Of a stretch of DNA of 46,675 bases, positions 27,994-36,327 are shown one piece after another. How positions within the stretch are numbered: position 1 is the stretch's first letter; every line of letters starts with the position of its first letter. The position numbers were made by a program, and so were the translations under genes. This stretch comes from an uncultured Bacteroidota bacterium (lineage in GTDB: Bacteria > Bacteroidota > Bacteroidia > Chitinophagales > Saprospiraceae), in contig CACLQQ010000012.1 of NCBI GenBank assembly GCA_902609095.1, positions 1 through 46,675 of the forward strand. The letters are read 5' to 3'. The notes under the pieces were generated by a model. It ran no database searches. It had not been told where the DNA came from and saw nothing but the letters and a program-made list of their open reading frames with translations.

Positions 27994-28789
27994 TTTCAAA
28001 TCTATTTAGTGCCGTTTGGCATTTGTTAACGTAATTATCTATGTCTTCTGTGTACTCAGAGCTTGGATATTTTTTATCAAAGAGTTTGCATTGCTCCATT
28101 GTAGCCGTAAATCGTTCTACTTGACGAGCATATGTGCTTCTATCGGCCCACTCGTAATACGCTTTAACCATAAGGAACATTGCCTCTTCGGTATAATCAG
28201 ATCCTGGATACTCCTTGAGCATATTGCCTAAATTCTGGATCGCAGAGTTATAATTTCTCAAATTATAATACAGTCTACCTGCTTCAAATGCCTTTTGCTC
28301 CAATTTCTTTCTTAGTCCATCTACATATCCATTAACTTCTGGTATACGTTCACTATCTGGAAATGTATTGACAAAAAGCTGGAATGCATCGATGGCTGCA
28401 ATAGAATTAGTCTGATCTAATTTGAATTTCGGAGCCTGATAGTATTCTGATAATGCAGATAGATATAGGGCTTCTTCGCGCATAGGGGATGTAGTATAAG
28501 TATTCGCAAATGTCTTGAAGTAATGAGAGCTCAGAATGTAATTTCTGTTTTTGAAGTGAGTATCTGCAAACTTATAGTTGATCTTCTCTGCTTCGACTTT
28601 ACCTCGATAAGCCGGGATAATCATTTCATATAATAGTATTGCTTTAGTTAAATCCCCTTGTATGACTAAGGTATCTGCAGTAACATACATTAATTTTGGA
28701 TCTTTGCTTAATCGAACTTTCTCGAATTGTGATTTACATCCAACAGTAAGAAGTAATACAACAACACCATATACGCAGGATCTCATCAT
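27986..28789 (-). CDS. bamD: Outer-membrane assembly lipoprotein BamD
   Basis: BamD is the TPR lipoprotein of the BAM complex that inserts beta-barrel proteins. The leader (MRSCVYGVVVLLLTVGC) is a lipoprotein signal, followed by TPR-type helices (for example AILLYEMIIPAY, NYNSAIQNLGNML, AMFLMVKAYYEWA) over about 267 residues. ATG 28789 (or 28786) is preferred to a TTG at 28798 because a strong promoter box at 28796-28803 would overlap that codon. It heads the operon bamD-rpoZ-coaBC-DUF4835. Confidence 0.9.
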   Translation of the reverse strand: MMRSCVYGVVVLLLTVGCKSQFEKVRLSKDPKLMYVTADTLVIQGDLTKAILLYEMIIPAYRGKVEAEKINYKFADTHFKNRNYILSSHYFKTFANTYTTSPMREEALYLSALSEYYQAPKFKLDQTNSIAAIDAFQLFVNTFPDSERIPEVNGYVDGLRKKLEQKAFEAGRLYYNLRNYNSAIQNLGNMLKEYPGSDYTEEAMFLMVKAYYEWADRSTYARQVERFTATMEQCKLFDKKYPSSEYTEDIDNYVNKCQTALNRFENG

Positions 28790-28795
28790 GGTCGG

Positions 28796-28826
28796 CAAAA
28801 TTAGACTTTTCCGCTCCGATAATCAA
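28796..28826 (-). promoter_or_regulatory. Strong Bacteroidota promoter of the bamD operon
   Basis: On the minus strand a TTG (28826-28824) is followed after 20 bases by TAATTTTG (28803-28796), a perfect TAnnTTTG box with standard spacing. The bamD start codons at 28789 and 28786 lie only 6-9 bases downstream, so the transcript is predicted to be leaderless or nearly so. Confidence 0.65.
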
Positions 28827-28861
28827 TTATATTTTCATATCCTCTTAACCCAAAGTGGCTC

Positions 28862-30364
28862 TTAACTCATAATTAACTGGAGTGCCTCCAATTCAAAGGC
28901 TATTTTTCTGTCATTAGATAGTCTTGGAACCTTATTTTGCCCTCCTAGTTTACCTCTACTTTTCATTAAGATCCTAAAGGCATCAGATTTCAAAGGCCGT
29001 ACTATGAGCGGTCGTAATATAGCTCCTGTGATAAGGTCATTGTAGTAGATATTTTGTCGGCGGAGGTTAGAGTCGATTTCTTTGGATAGACATTCCAGGT
29101 CTGTTGGTGCTCTGTCAAATTCAATGAACCATTCATGATAGGGCTTTTCTCCCTCAGTTGGTGTAACCTGTGGAGCTACTGTGAACTCTCTAACACTGGT
29201 TTCTCGATTTAGTAAAGCTTGATTTAGAGCTGTTTCTACCTCTTTACCAATAACATGTTCTCCAAATGCTGAGATAAAATGTTTGACACGTCCACTTACG
29301 ACAATTCTGTAAGGATTCAAGTTAACGAAACGTACAGTGTCTCCAATGTTATATCCCCATAGGCCAGCATTGCTATTGATTATAATCACATAGTCCGTAT
29401 CCAATTCTACATCTTGAAGCCTAATTCTTCTAGGTTGATCTTGATAAATATCTTGTAGACGAATAAACTCAAAGAAAATTCCTGAATTCGTATTGAGGAG
29501 TAATCCTTCGTTATTTAACCTGTCTTGGAAAGCGATAAACCCTTCTGATGCTGGATATGTCTCTAAACTATCTATACGTTCACCAATCAAAGATTCTATA
29601 CTGCTCCGATAGGGCTCATAATTCACACCTCCGTGTACAAAAAGTTGCAAGTTGGGAAAGACTTCTTTGATCGTGCTCTTTCCAGTAAACTCTAATAGTT
29701 GCTCAAAATACATCTGCACCCAGGGTGGAATTCCACTGATCAGTCGAAGGTCTGCTGTATGAGTCTCTTGAATTATCTGTGTTAGTTTATCTTCCCACTC
29801 CTCAATACAATTGGTATTAAAAGTCGGTAATTGATTGCCATTCAGCCAATTTGGAATTTCATGATTGACGATACCAGAGAGCCTACCGGTATGCACTCCA
29901 GATGTGATAGACAAAGTTGGTGATCCCGAAAGAAACATGACTTTTCCATCAAAGAGCTTGCACTTAGAACCATGCGATGCATAATTCATCAGGGCTAATC
30001 TGGCCGAAGTGACGTGATTGGATAGGCTATCGTGTGTTATCGGGATGTACTTAATGCCCGAAGTTGTTCCTGAGGTTTTAGCAAGGTACTTTGGTTTTCC
30101 TTTCCAGGATACATTTTGTCGGCCATCCCTTATCTGATCAAAATATTTGCGTCCTCGTTCATAGTCAACAATAGGAATCTGTTGTGAGTACTCTTGATAG
30201 TCCATGTCAACATGAAGCCCATGATCTCTACCGAAAATGGTATTTGAACCTTGTTCAACGAGCATTTTAAAGGTCTGCTTCTGATTTTTAATTGGGCTCC
30301 TACGAATCTTAGTGACCAGATACTGATGATACTTCGCAAAAGGATATATTAGCTTTCCTTTCAT
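28862..30364 (-). CDS. GH3 family acyl-adenylate/amido synthetase
   Basis: The 500-residue product matches the GH3 (auxin-responsive promoter) fold, an ANL-type adenylating enzyme that conjugates a carboxylic acid to an amine. Seen are the adenylate motif KTSGTTSGIKYIPIT (about 95-109), LETYPASEGFIAFQD in the middle and NSNAGLWGYNIGDTVRF. The C-terminal part carries an ISAFGEHVIGKE strand. The start overlaps the hscA stop as ATGA, so it is translationally coupled to the Fe-S chaperone. The substrate in bacteria is generally unknown and is not indicated here. Confidence 0.85.
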   Translation of the reverse strand: MKGKLIYPFAKYHQYLVTKIRRSPIKNQKQTFKMLVEQGSNTIFGRDHGLHVDMDYQEYSQQIPIVDYERGRKYFDQIRDGRQNVSWKGKPKYLAKTSGTTSGIKYIPITHDSLSNHVTSARLALMNYASHGSKCKLFDGKVMFLSGSPTLSITSGVHTGRLSGIVNHEIPNWLNGNQLPTFNTNCIEEWEDKLTQIIQETHTADLRLISGIPPWVQMYFEQLLEFTGKSTIKEVFPNLQLFVHGGVNYEPYRSSIESLIGERIDSLETYPASEGFIAFQDRLNNEGLLLNTNSGIFFEFIRLQDIYQDQPRRIRLQDVELDTDYVIIINSNAGLWGYNIGDTVRFVNLNPYRIVVSGRVKHFISAFGEHVIGKEVETALNQALLNRETSVREFTVAPQVTPTEGEKPYHEWFIEFDRAPTDLECLSKEIDSNLRRQNIYYNDLITGAILRPLIVRPLKSDAFRILMKSRGKLGGQNKVPRLSNDRKIAFELEALQLIMS

Positions 30365-32220
30365 AAAATCTCTTTTCCTTTTAGGGCAGATTGGATATTA
30401 TGATCCAGAGCTTTTTCGGCGAGAGGTCGACTATAAGTGTTCAAATTGTCCATAGCACTATTGATTTGATCTTTAGTCCCTTCCTTAATCATAGATATGA
30501 GTATTGATTTGAGCTCTTGAAGATGATCTACTTCGGTGACTTCAAGCCAATTATTCTGATCTAAGAACTTATTAGTGTGCAATACGACATTTTGACCTTC
30601 ATTTTGAGCTTCTATTAATGCTCTATGGTCCATATCTGATTGGACATTCATCATAGAATCTTTAAGCATTAGAGCCATTTCTTCTTCTGAGATGCCGTAT
30701 TGAGATTTGATTTGTACTTCGGTGGCAACATTGGAGCGGAGTTCTGTGGCTTTCACCCTAAGGATACCATCTCCATCTATGATAAACTGTATATCTATTT
30801 TCGGCATGCCTGCAGCCATTGGAGGAATTCCTTTTAAGGTAAACTCTCCTAACTTTCGATTGTCTGATACAAAATCTCTTTCTCCTTGGTATACTGCTAT
30901 TTTGAGGTTGACTTGACCATCAATTGAGGTTGTATATTGCCGACCTGCCTTAGTTGGCACCTTTGAGTTACGAGGGATGATTGTATCCATCAACCCACCT
31001 ATAGTCTCTATGCCAAGAGAAAGAGGAGTGATATCTAAGAGCAACATGTCTGTCCTATTGCCAGCTAAAATATCCGCTTGAATCGCAGCTCCGAGAGCAA
31101 CAACCTCATCTGGATTTATAGTATCATTGACTTCTTGTTCAAAGAATTCTGAAACCATCTTTTTAACCAAAGGGATTCTGGTCGATCCTCCAACCATGAT
31201 TACTGAATTAATTTTATCTCTATCTAATGAAGCATCATTGAGGCTGGACTGACAAGATAATAGTGTCCTATCTATGAGTGGTTGAATGAGATTGTCAAAC
31301 TGGTTTCTAGACAGTTGTATGTCCATATCATTTAACTTGGCTTTAAACACTTGATTTGAGCTCAGGTGTTTTTTTGCTGCTTCAGCTAATAATCTTAAAT
31401 CTTGTCCATAGTGCTTTCCTCCAGACTCTTGATTTAGGCTTAATTCATATTTTTCAATCCAGTAGTTCATGATGGAATGATCAAAATCATCTCCACCGAG
31501 ATATGTATCTCCATGTGTTGACAAAACTTCGAAAATCCCATCCTGTATATGGAGTATTGAAATGTCAAAAGTTCCTCCACCTAAGTCATAGACTGCAACT
31601 ATTTCTTCTGAGTTTTTAGCTCCTATGCCATAAGCTAACGCAGCGGCAGTAGGCTCGTTGACAATTCTTAGGACATCTAAGCCCGCTAGCTTGCCAGCGT
31701 CTCGAGTAGCCTGCCTTTGTGTATTGTTGAAATATGCAGGAACAGTGATTACCGCTTTATCTATCTCTTGACTTAGACTTTGCTCTGCAATAGTTTTTAG
31801 TTCACGTAATACATGAGATGATAGCTCAATAGGGGTTAGGTAACAATCGTCAATTTTTACCTTAACTAATTTGTCTTCGTCAGTAGAAAGGATAGTGTAG
31901 CCCATAGATTCTTGACTATCAGAGATATCAATATATGATTTACCCATTAATCTTTTGACAGAGTAGATAGTTCGTTCTGGAGAATCTGTAATCAGCTCTC
32001 TTGCTTGATCACCTACGATGATTTCACCGTTTTGAGTAAAGTGAATGATAGAGGGAACCAATTGATGCTTGTTCCTATCATTCTTGAGTATGACAGGCTT
32101 GTTGTTATTTATAAAGGCAACTAAGCTATTGGTGGTTCCTAAGTCAATACCGACGATAGCTGATGGAGCTGATTCTTTCTCAACTGAACCATCTTTAAGA
32201 TTTATTGAGATTTTTGCCAT
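30361..32220 (-). CDS. hscA: Fe-S assembly Hsp70 chaperone HscA
   Basis: The 619-residue Hsp70 family member has the ATPase signatures [11 protein letters not shown] (from about residue 24), [14 protein letters not shown] and [10 protein letters not shown], then a substrate-binding domain. The short N-terminal extension [15 protein letters not shown] before the ATPase start is typical of Bacteroidota HscA, which is slightly shorter than DnaK. HscA takes Fe-S clusters from IscU with HscB; neither of those genes is in the window. The stop overlaps the GH3 start. Confidence 0.86.
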   Translation of the reverse strand: MAKISINLKDGSVEKESAPSAIVGIDLGTTNSLVAFINNNKPVILKNDRNKHQLVPSIIHFTQNGEIIVGDQARELITDSPERTIYSVKRLMGKSYIDISDSQESMGYTILSTDEDKLVKVKIDDCYLTPIELSSHVLRELKTIAEQSLSQEIDKAVITVPAYFNNTQRQATRDAGKLAGLDVLRIVNEPTAAALAYGIGAKNSEEIVAVYDLGGGTFDISILHIQDGIFEVLSTHGDTYLGGDDFDHSIMNYWIEKYELSLNQESGGKHYGQDLRLLAEAAKKHLSSNQVFKAKLNDMDIQLSRNQFDNLIQPLIDRTLLSCQSSLNDASLDRDKINSVIMVGGSTRIPLVKKMVSEFFEQEVNDTINPDEVVALGAAIQADILAGNRTDMLLLDITPLSLGIETIGGLMDTIIPRNSKVPTKAGRQYTTSIDGQVNLKIAVYQGERDFVSDNRKLGEFTLKGIPPMAAGMPKIDIQFIIDGDGILRVKATELRSNVATEVQIKSQYGISEEEMALMLKDSMMNVQSDMDHRALIEAQNEGQNVVLHTNKFLDQNNWLEVTEVDHLQELKSILISMIKEGTKDQINSAMDNLNTYSRPLAEKALDHNIQSALKGKEIL

Positions 32221-32263
32221 TTAATTACGTTGTAACGGATTATATACCCTTTAGTTAAGGGTC

Positions 32264-32271
32264 TATCTTCG
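32264..32271 (+). promoter_or_regulatory. Possible -7 box before the queuosine-precursor transporter
   Basis: TATCTTCG differs at one position from TAnnTTTG and lies 18 bases ahead of ATG 32290. A small inverted repeat (ACCCT...AGGGT, about 32246-32262) sits just upstream. It does not fold as a preQ1 riboswitch as far as I can see. Confidence 0.25.
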
Positions 32272-32289
32272 CACTTAGATAATGTTCAT

Positions 32290-33075
32290 ATGATTAAACA
32301 ATTCTACGAAAATAAGATTAATAGACTCTATCTTTTTTTAGGTGGATTCTTTGTGACTAATGCCTTGATAGCTGAGTTCATAGGTGTGAAGATTTTTTCC
32401 TTGGAGCAGACACTTGGATTTGAGCCTTTTAACTGGGAGATTTTTGGTGTTGACGGGTTGGGATTTAATCTAACTGCTGGTGTGGTTTTATGGCCTGTAG
32501 TATTCATTATGACAGATGTAATCAATGAATATTTTGGTTCTAAAGGTGTGAAATTGCTGTCCTATATGACTGTAGGACTCATCCTTTATGCATTTATGAT
32601 GGTTTATGCGGCTATAGGTTTAGCTCCTAACAGTTGGTGGCAATCAGAAAGCGGCATATTAACCGGAGGTCCAGGTTTGGCAGACATGGATTTGGCATTT
32701 AAAAAGATTTTTGGACAAGGTTTGTGGATCATTTTTGGAAGTCTAATTGCATTTGTGATTGGTCAGATTGTAGATGTAGCGACATTTCATAGAATAAAAT
32801 CTGTTACTGGTGAAGGTAGGGTATGGTTGAGAGCGACGGGATCAACTTTGGTTTCACAGTTCATTGATAGCTTTGTAGTTTTGATCATTGCATTTTATAT
32901 AGGGTCTGATTGGGATTTGGTCAGAGTATTAGCAATAGGTTTAGTTAACTATTTGTACAAGTTTATCATTGCAATTATTCTGACTCCGGCAATTTATGGA
33001 GCTCATCGTTTAATAGATCAATACTTGGGATATGAAGTTGCTAATCAATTAAAAAAAGAAGCTCAAACGATATAA
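32290..33075 (+). CDS. Queuosine precursor transporter (YhhQ/VUT family)
   Basis: The 261 residues form about six hydrophobic helices with the family features FVTNALIAEFIGVKIF near the N-terminus and FIMTDVINEYFGSKGVK with its charged DxxNE in the third quarter of the first half. Later comes VTGEGRVWLRATGSTLVSQFIDS. YhhQ-family carriers import preQ0/preQ1 for the wobble-base modification queuosine. It lies nine bases before ctlX in the same direction, divergent from hscA. The specific precursor cannot be told from sequence. Confidence 0.87.
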   Translation: MIKQFYENKINRLYLFLGGFFVTNALIAEFIGVKIFSLEQTLGFEPFNWEIFGVDGLGFNLTAGVVLWPVVFIMTDVINEYFGSKGVKLLSYMTVGLILYAFMMVYAAIGLAPNSWWQSESGILTGGPGLADMDLAFKKIFGQGLWIIFGSLIAFVIGQIVDVATFHRIKSVTGEGRVWLRATGSTLVSQFIDSFVVLIIAFYIGSDWDLVRVLAIGLVNYLYKFIIAIILTPAIYGAHRLIDQYLGYEVANQLKKEAQTI

Positions 33076-33084
33076 TATATTCAG

Positions 33085-34011
33085 ATGAAACAGTGTACAG
33101 ATAGTATTCTAATGGTTCGTCCAGCAAACTTTGGATTCAATATCGAGACGGCCGAGAGTAATGCCTTTCAGATAAATATTAGCATTCATAATGTTATTGA
33201 AATAAAAGCAGCGGCAATAGAGGAGTTTGACAATATGGTTAAGTTGCTTGCCTTTAATAATATTGAGGTCATTGTTGTAGAAGATTCTAATAACCCAGTT
33301 AAGACAGACGCCGTATTCCCTAACAATTGGTTTTCAACGCATAGTGATGGCTCAGTTATTACTTATCCTATGTATTCACCGAATCGCAGATTGGAGCGGC
33401 GAGATGAGATATTGATGTTATTAGATGATCAGTTCGAGGTGGAGAAAAGAGTAAGTTATGCTCGATATGAGGAGGAGGATATGATTCTTGAGGGTACGGG
33501 CAGTATGATTATTGATAGACCGAATAAACTGGTCTATGCCTGCATCAGCGGGAGAACAGATCTTGAACTACTACAAATATTTGCTGAAGACAGAGGATAT
33601 GAGGTTGTTGCTTATACAGCTGTAGATGCTGCTGGAGTTCCATATTATCATACTAATGTTGTAATGGCGATCGGAGATAATATTGCAGTAATATGTCTAG
33701 AATCCATTGAAAATGTGGATGAGCGATCTGACTTGGAAAGACGATTGTCTGATTCGGGTAAAGAGATCTTGGAAATTTCAAGAGATCAAGTCTCACACTT
33801 CTGTGGTAATATGCTGCAAGTAAACAGTACAGATGGCACTAAGAATATGGTGATGTCGAGCGAGGCCTATGAAAATTTAACTCCGTGTCAAAGAAATCAA
33901 ATTGAGAAATACTGTCGTCTCATCTACAGTCCACTTGCTACGATTGAAAAGTATGGAGGTGGAAGTGCTAGATGTATGATGGCTGAGATTTTTTTAGAGA
34001 AAAAATTATAA
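33085..34011 (+). CDS. ctlX: Citrulline utilization hydrolase CtlX-type amidinotransferase
   Basis: The 308-residue protein belongs to the guanidine-group-modifying pentein fold. Motifs are KTDAVFPNNWFSTH (Asp near residue 78), LEGTGSMIID, YYHTNVVMAIG with the catalytic His, and the C-terminal GGGSARCMMAEIF with the catalytic Cys. These fit CtlX, which is reported to hydrolyse citrulline-type substrates; a related ureidohydrolase or deiminase is the alternative. It follows the queuosine-precursor transporter by nine bases. Confidence 0.83.
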   Translation: MKQCTDSILMVRPANFGFNIETAESNAFQINISIHNVIEIKAAAIEEFDNMVKLLAFNNIEVIVVEDSNNPVKTDAVFPNNWFSTHSDGSVITYPMYSPNRRLERRDEILMLLDDQFEVEKRVSYARYEEEDMILEGTGSMIIDRPNKLVYACISGRTDLELLQIFAEDRGYEVVAYTAVDAAGVPYYHTNVVMAIGDNIAVICLESIENVDERSDLERRLSDSGKEILEISRDQVSHFCGNMLQVNSTDGTKNMVMSSEAYENLTPCQRNQIEKYCRLIYSPLATIEKYGGGSARCMMAEIFLEKKL

Positions 34012-34346
34012 TTCAAACTTATCGAATGCTCAGATATTTAGACTTTAAGTAAAATATTAATATGTTCTGGAAAAAAATCACTGAAAACTTTATTTTATTA
34101 TTCTGGGAGGAAACATTTCGGCTTATCTACACGTCTTTCTTATATGTTTATATTTCATTCTAAAGCTATGAATGTTATCCTCAAATTTTCAAACACCATT
34201 GTAAGGTGGTTTTCTTTGACAAGACGAAGAAGAAGACTATTGCTTGCAGATGAAGAATATGACCGCTGGCTCGGAATATAAATTAATCCGACAGGTCTTG
34301 GTATTACTAACAAAATGAGGCACTTTCGATTGAGAAATTGCTTTTT
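34012..34346. other. 335-bp intergenic region with two unproven small ORFs
   Basis: Between ctlX and the ferredoxin stop there is no recognised gene. Two short plus-strand frames are open: 34062-34163 (33 residues, hydrophobic, opening MFWKKITENF) and 34168-34281 (37 residues, with the basic run RRRRR leading to EEYDRWLGI). Neither has a clear ribosome site or recognised homology. No convincing terminator hairpin with a T-run was found. Confidence 0.4.
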
Positions 34347-34694
34347 TTATAAGTGGAGTTTTTCTTTTCGTTCTAAGAGAACTTCATCTGATTCCACTCT
34401 GTCTTCATCAGGAATACAACAATCCACTGGACATACTGCTGCACATTGAGGTTCTTCATGAAAACCAATACACTCAGTGCATTTGTCTGGCACTATGAAG
34501 TAAATATCTTCATCGACAGGAGGTTGTTGATCATCTACACCAACTATTTTACCATTCTCAAGAGTATATTCTCCAGTAACTGATGTTCCATCAGATAGAG
34601 CCCAGTCAACTCCGCCTTCGTATATCGCATTATTTGGACATTCAGGCTCGCAAGCTCCGCAGTTAATACATTCGTCAGTGATTATGATGGCCAT
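34347..34694 (-). CDS. 2[4Fe-4S] ferredoxin
   Basis: The 115-residue protein binds two [4Fe-4S] clusters: [12 protein letters not shown] (from residue 10) and, after a 40-residue insert typical of Bacteroidota/Chlorobi ferredoxins, [18 protein letters not shown] followed by VDCC. It is a cytoplasmic low-potential electron carrier. A promoter box lies at 34718-34725. It is monocistronic, separated from pssA by 93 bases. Confidence 0.93.
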   Translation of the reverse strand: MAIIITDECINCGACEPECPNNAIYEGGVDWALSDGTSVTGEYTLENGKIVGVDDQQPPVDEDIYFIVPDKCTECIGFHEEPQCAAVCPVDCCIPDEDRVESDEVLLERKEKLHL

Positions 34695-34717
34695 ATTGAT
34701 AAGTCTTCAATGAGTTC

Positions 34718-34725
34718 CAAAAGTA
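34718..34725 (-). promoter_or_regulatory. -7 promoter box of the ferredoxin gene
   Basis: TACTTTTG on the minus strand is a perfect TAnnTTTG box 23 bases upstream of the ATG at 34694. No TTG is evident at the -33 distance. Confidence 0.45.
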
Positions 34726-34787
34726 GATTGAAATGACTGAAAATACTACCTCAGGAATAAATTAGATTAAATGAAATCTTGAAATAA

Positions 34788-35441
34788 TTAAGACGTACTC
34801 TTTACATTCCTAACTACTCCGCCAAAAAAGCTTACGATCAAGTATGCTAAAAAGCATGCTAATAGTCCATAGTGCCAATCAATAATAAGTGTGAGTATGG
34901 TAGTAAAGATCACAAACCACAATTGCCGATTCTGTAGAATTGAGCCACTCTTAAGTGAAAAGAACTTCATATGTATGTTCATGCAAATTGCCGGAATTAC
35001 TATTGCCACTAATGGCAATATATCAGGGCTATGCGGTGCGTCAAAGGCATAAAGAAGAACATACCCAGCGACAATCCCCGCTGCTGCAGGTATAGGGAGG
35101 CCATTGAAGTCTGAGGAATATTCCTCAGTGTTGAACTTAGCTAACCTAAAGAGTCCAGATAATATATAAAAGATACAAGCTAACAAGGCCTCTGTGTCAG
35201 AAAATAAAGTATAGTATAGGAATGCCGGTGCTACACCAAAGCTTATTAGATCTGACAATGAATCTAATTGCTTTCCTAATTCACTTTTGACATTTAGAAG
35301 TCTCGCCACTGCACCATCGATAGTATCTAAAATCATTGCTAATAAAACAAGATAGGCCCCAAGAATAGGATTGCCTAAAAGAATAGCTATGATGCCACAT
35401 ACCGCGTTACAAAGAGTAATGAAGTTTGGAATTTTGCTCAT
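34788..35441 (-). CDS. pssA: CDP-diacylglycerol-serine O-phosphatidyltransferase
   Basis: PssA makes phosphatidylserine, the precursor of phosphatidylethanolamine, in the inner membrane. The 217 residues contain the CDP-alcohol phosphotransferase signature D-G-x2-A-R-x8-G-x3-D-x3-D, seen as DGAVARL...GKQLDSLSD (about residues 42-64), and about six to seven membrane helices. It is monocistronic, divergent from the two tRNA genes. Confidence 0.92.
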   Translation of the reverse strand: MSKIPNFITLCNAVCGIIAILLGNPILGAYLVLLAMILDTIDGAVARLLNVKSELGKQLDSLSDLISFGVAPAFLYYTLFSDTEALLACIFYILSGLFRLAKFNTEEYSSDFNGLPIPAAAGIVAGYVLLYAFDAPHSPDILPLVAIVIPAICMNIHMKFFSLKSGSILQNRQLWFVIFTTILTLIIDWHYGLLACFLAYLIVSFFGGVVRNVKSTS

Positions 35442-35538
35442 ACTGATTCAAATGTATTAAGAACATTATAAAATTGCTGTGGCAACCTCAGGTTCATTGA
35501 AGAGTTATTATTAGATGTATAAAAAATGATCAAGTCGA

Positions 35539-35570
35539 TTGTTTATCTAAACTCAATTAATATATATTTG
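35539..35570 (+). promoter_or_regulatory. Promoter of the tRNA-Gly/tRNA-Leu transcript
   Basis: TTG (35539-35541) is followed after 21 bases by TATATTTG (35563-35570), a perfect Bacteroidota -33/-7 pair. Transcription would start around 35577, 35 bases before tRNA-Gly. Confidence 0.65.
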
Positions 35571-35611
35571 CACTCCCTCGGAAAAAAGGGAAAGATATTT
35601 AACAATCTTAA

Positions 35612-35684
35612 GCGAACGTAGCTCAGCTGGTAGAGCACAACCTTGCCAAGGTTGGGGTCGCGAGTTCGAATCTCGTCGTTCGCT
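35612..35684 (+). tRNA. tRNA-Gly (GCC)
   Basis: Acceptor GCGAACG pairs with CGTTCGC. The D-arm (GCTC...GAGC), anticodon stem CAACC/GGTTG with anticodon GCC at 35645-35647, and a T-arm with TTCGAAT complete a 73-base cloverleaf. The 3' CCA is not encoded. Confidence 0.96.
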
Positions 35685-35737
35685 CTTATTAGTACCTTCC
35701 AAAATAGATATAAGTAGTTATACTGACTCTATTTTAT

Positions 35738-35821
35738 GCCCGGGTGGTGGAATTGGTAGACACGCAGGACTTAAAATCCTGTGGCTTTGCGGCCGTGCCG
35801 GTTCGACCCCGGCTCCGGGTA
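35738..35821 (+). tRNA. tRNA-Leu (TAA)
   Basis: Acceptor GCCCGGG pairs with TCCGGGT (two G-T pairs). The D-arm, the anticodon loop CTTAAAA with anticodon TAA at 35772-35774, a long variable arm (TGGCTTTGCGGCC), and TTCGACC in the T-loop make an 84-base class II tRNA. No CCA is encoded. An ankyrin gene begins 13 bases downstream. Confidence 0.95.
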
Positions 35822-35834
35822 CTTATATTCACTC

Positions 35835-36299
35835 ATGAGTCTTTTCGAATCTATTAATTTTGGTGATTTACAGTCTGTTAAACAGGCGGTAGAAACTGGT
35901 TTGGATATCAATCAAAAAGACGGACGAGGTTTCACTCCACTTATTTTGGCTTCTTACTTTAACCATATAGAGATTGTTGCCTATCTCGTAGAGATTGGTG
36001 CTAATGTCAACGATTCGGATAGTGCTGGACATACAGCATTACTTGGAGCCTCATTCAAAGGGTATAATGAAGTAATTCAAATTCTTATTGATAATGGAGC
36101 CAATAGAGATCATCAAGGAAACAATGGTTCGACAGCCCTGATTTATGCAGCTACTTTTGGACAAAAAGAAACAGTAGAATTACTGGTAAACAATGATGTG
36201 AGTATTGACATCACGGATCATAATGGAATGACTGCACTTAATCATGCCCAGAGTAAAGGTCATCAAGCAATTGTTGCATTCTTGGAGGATTGTGATTGA
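35835..36299 (+). CDS. Ankyrin-repeat protein
   Basis: ATG 35835 gives 154 residues; longer readings would run back into tRNA-Leu. At least four ankyrin repeats are visible, each with the G-x-TPL/TAL...A turn (GFTPLILASYF, GHTALLGASFKG, GSTALIYAATFG, GMTALNHAQSKG). There is no signal peptide, so it is probably cytosolic and works by protein binding. The gene starts only 13 bases after tRNA-Leu, which fits one transcript cut by tRNA processing, and OxyR follows 28 bases on. Ankyrin genes beside oxyR and catalase are known in other bacteria, hinting at an oxidative-stress role. Confidence 0.88.
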   Translation: MSLFESINFGDLQSVKQAVETGLDINQKDGRGFTPLILASYFNHIEIVAYLVEIGANVNDSDSAGHTALLGASFKGYNEVIQILIDNGANRDHQGNNGSTALIYAATFGQKETVELLVNNDVSIDITDHNGMTALNHAQSKGHQAIVAFLEDCD

Positions 36300-36327
36300 T
36301 ATTCTTACGTTGTAGATTGACAATGAT

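Noticed and set aside
32221..32289. A preQ1 riboswitch before the queuosine-precursor transporter.
   Set aside because: No aptamer consensus or pseudoknot could be found; only a small hairpin.
35781..35834. A longer start for the ankyrin protein inside tRNA-Leu.
   Set aside because: Those codons are the tRNA body. ATG 35835 starts the conserved protein.
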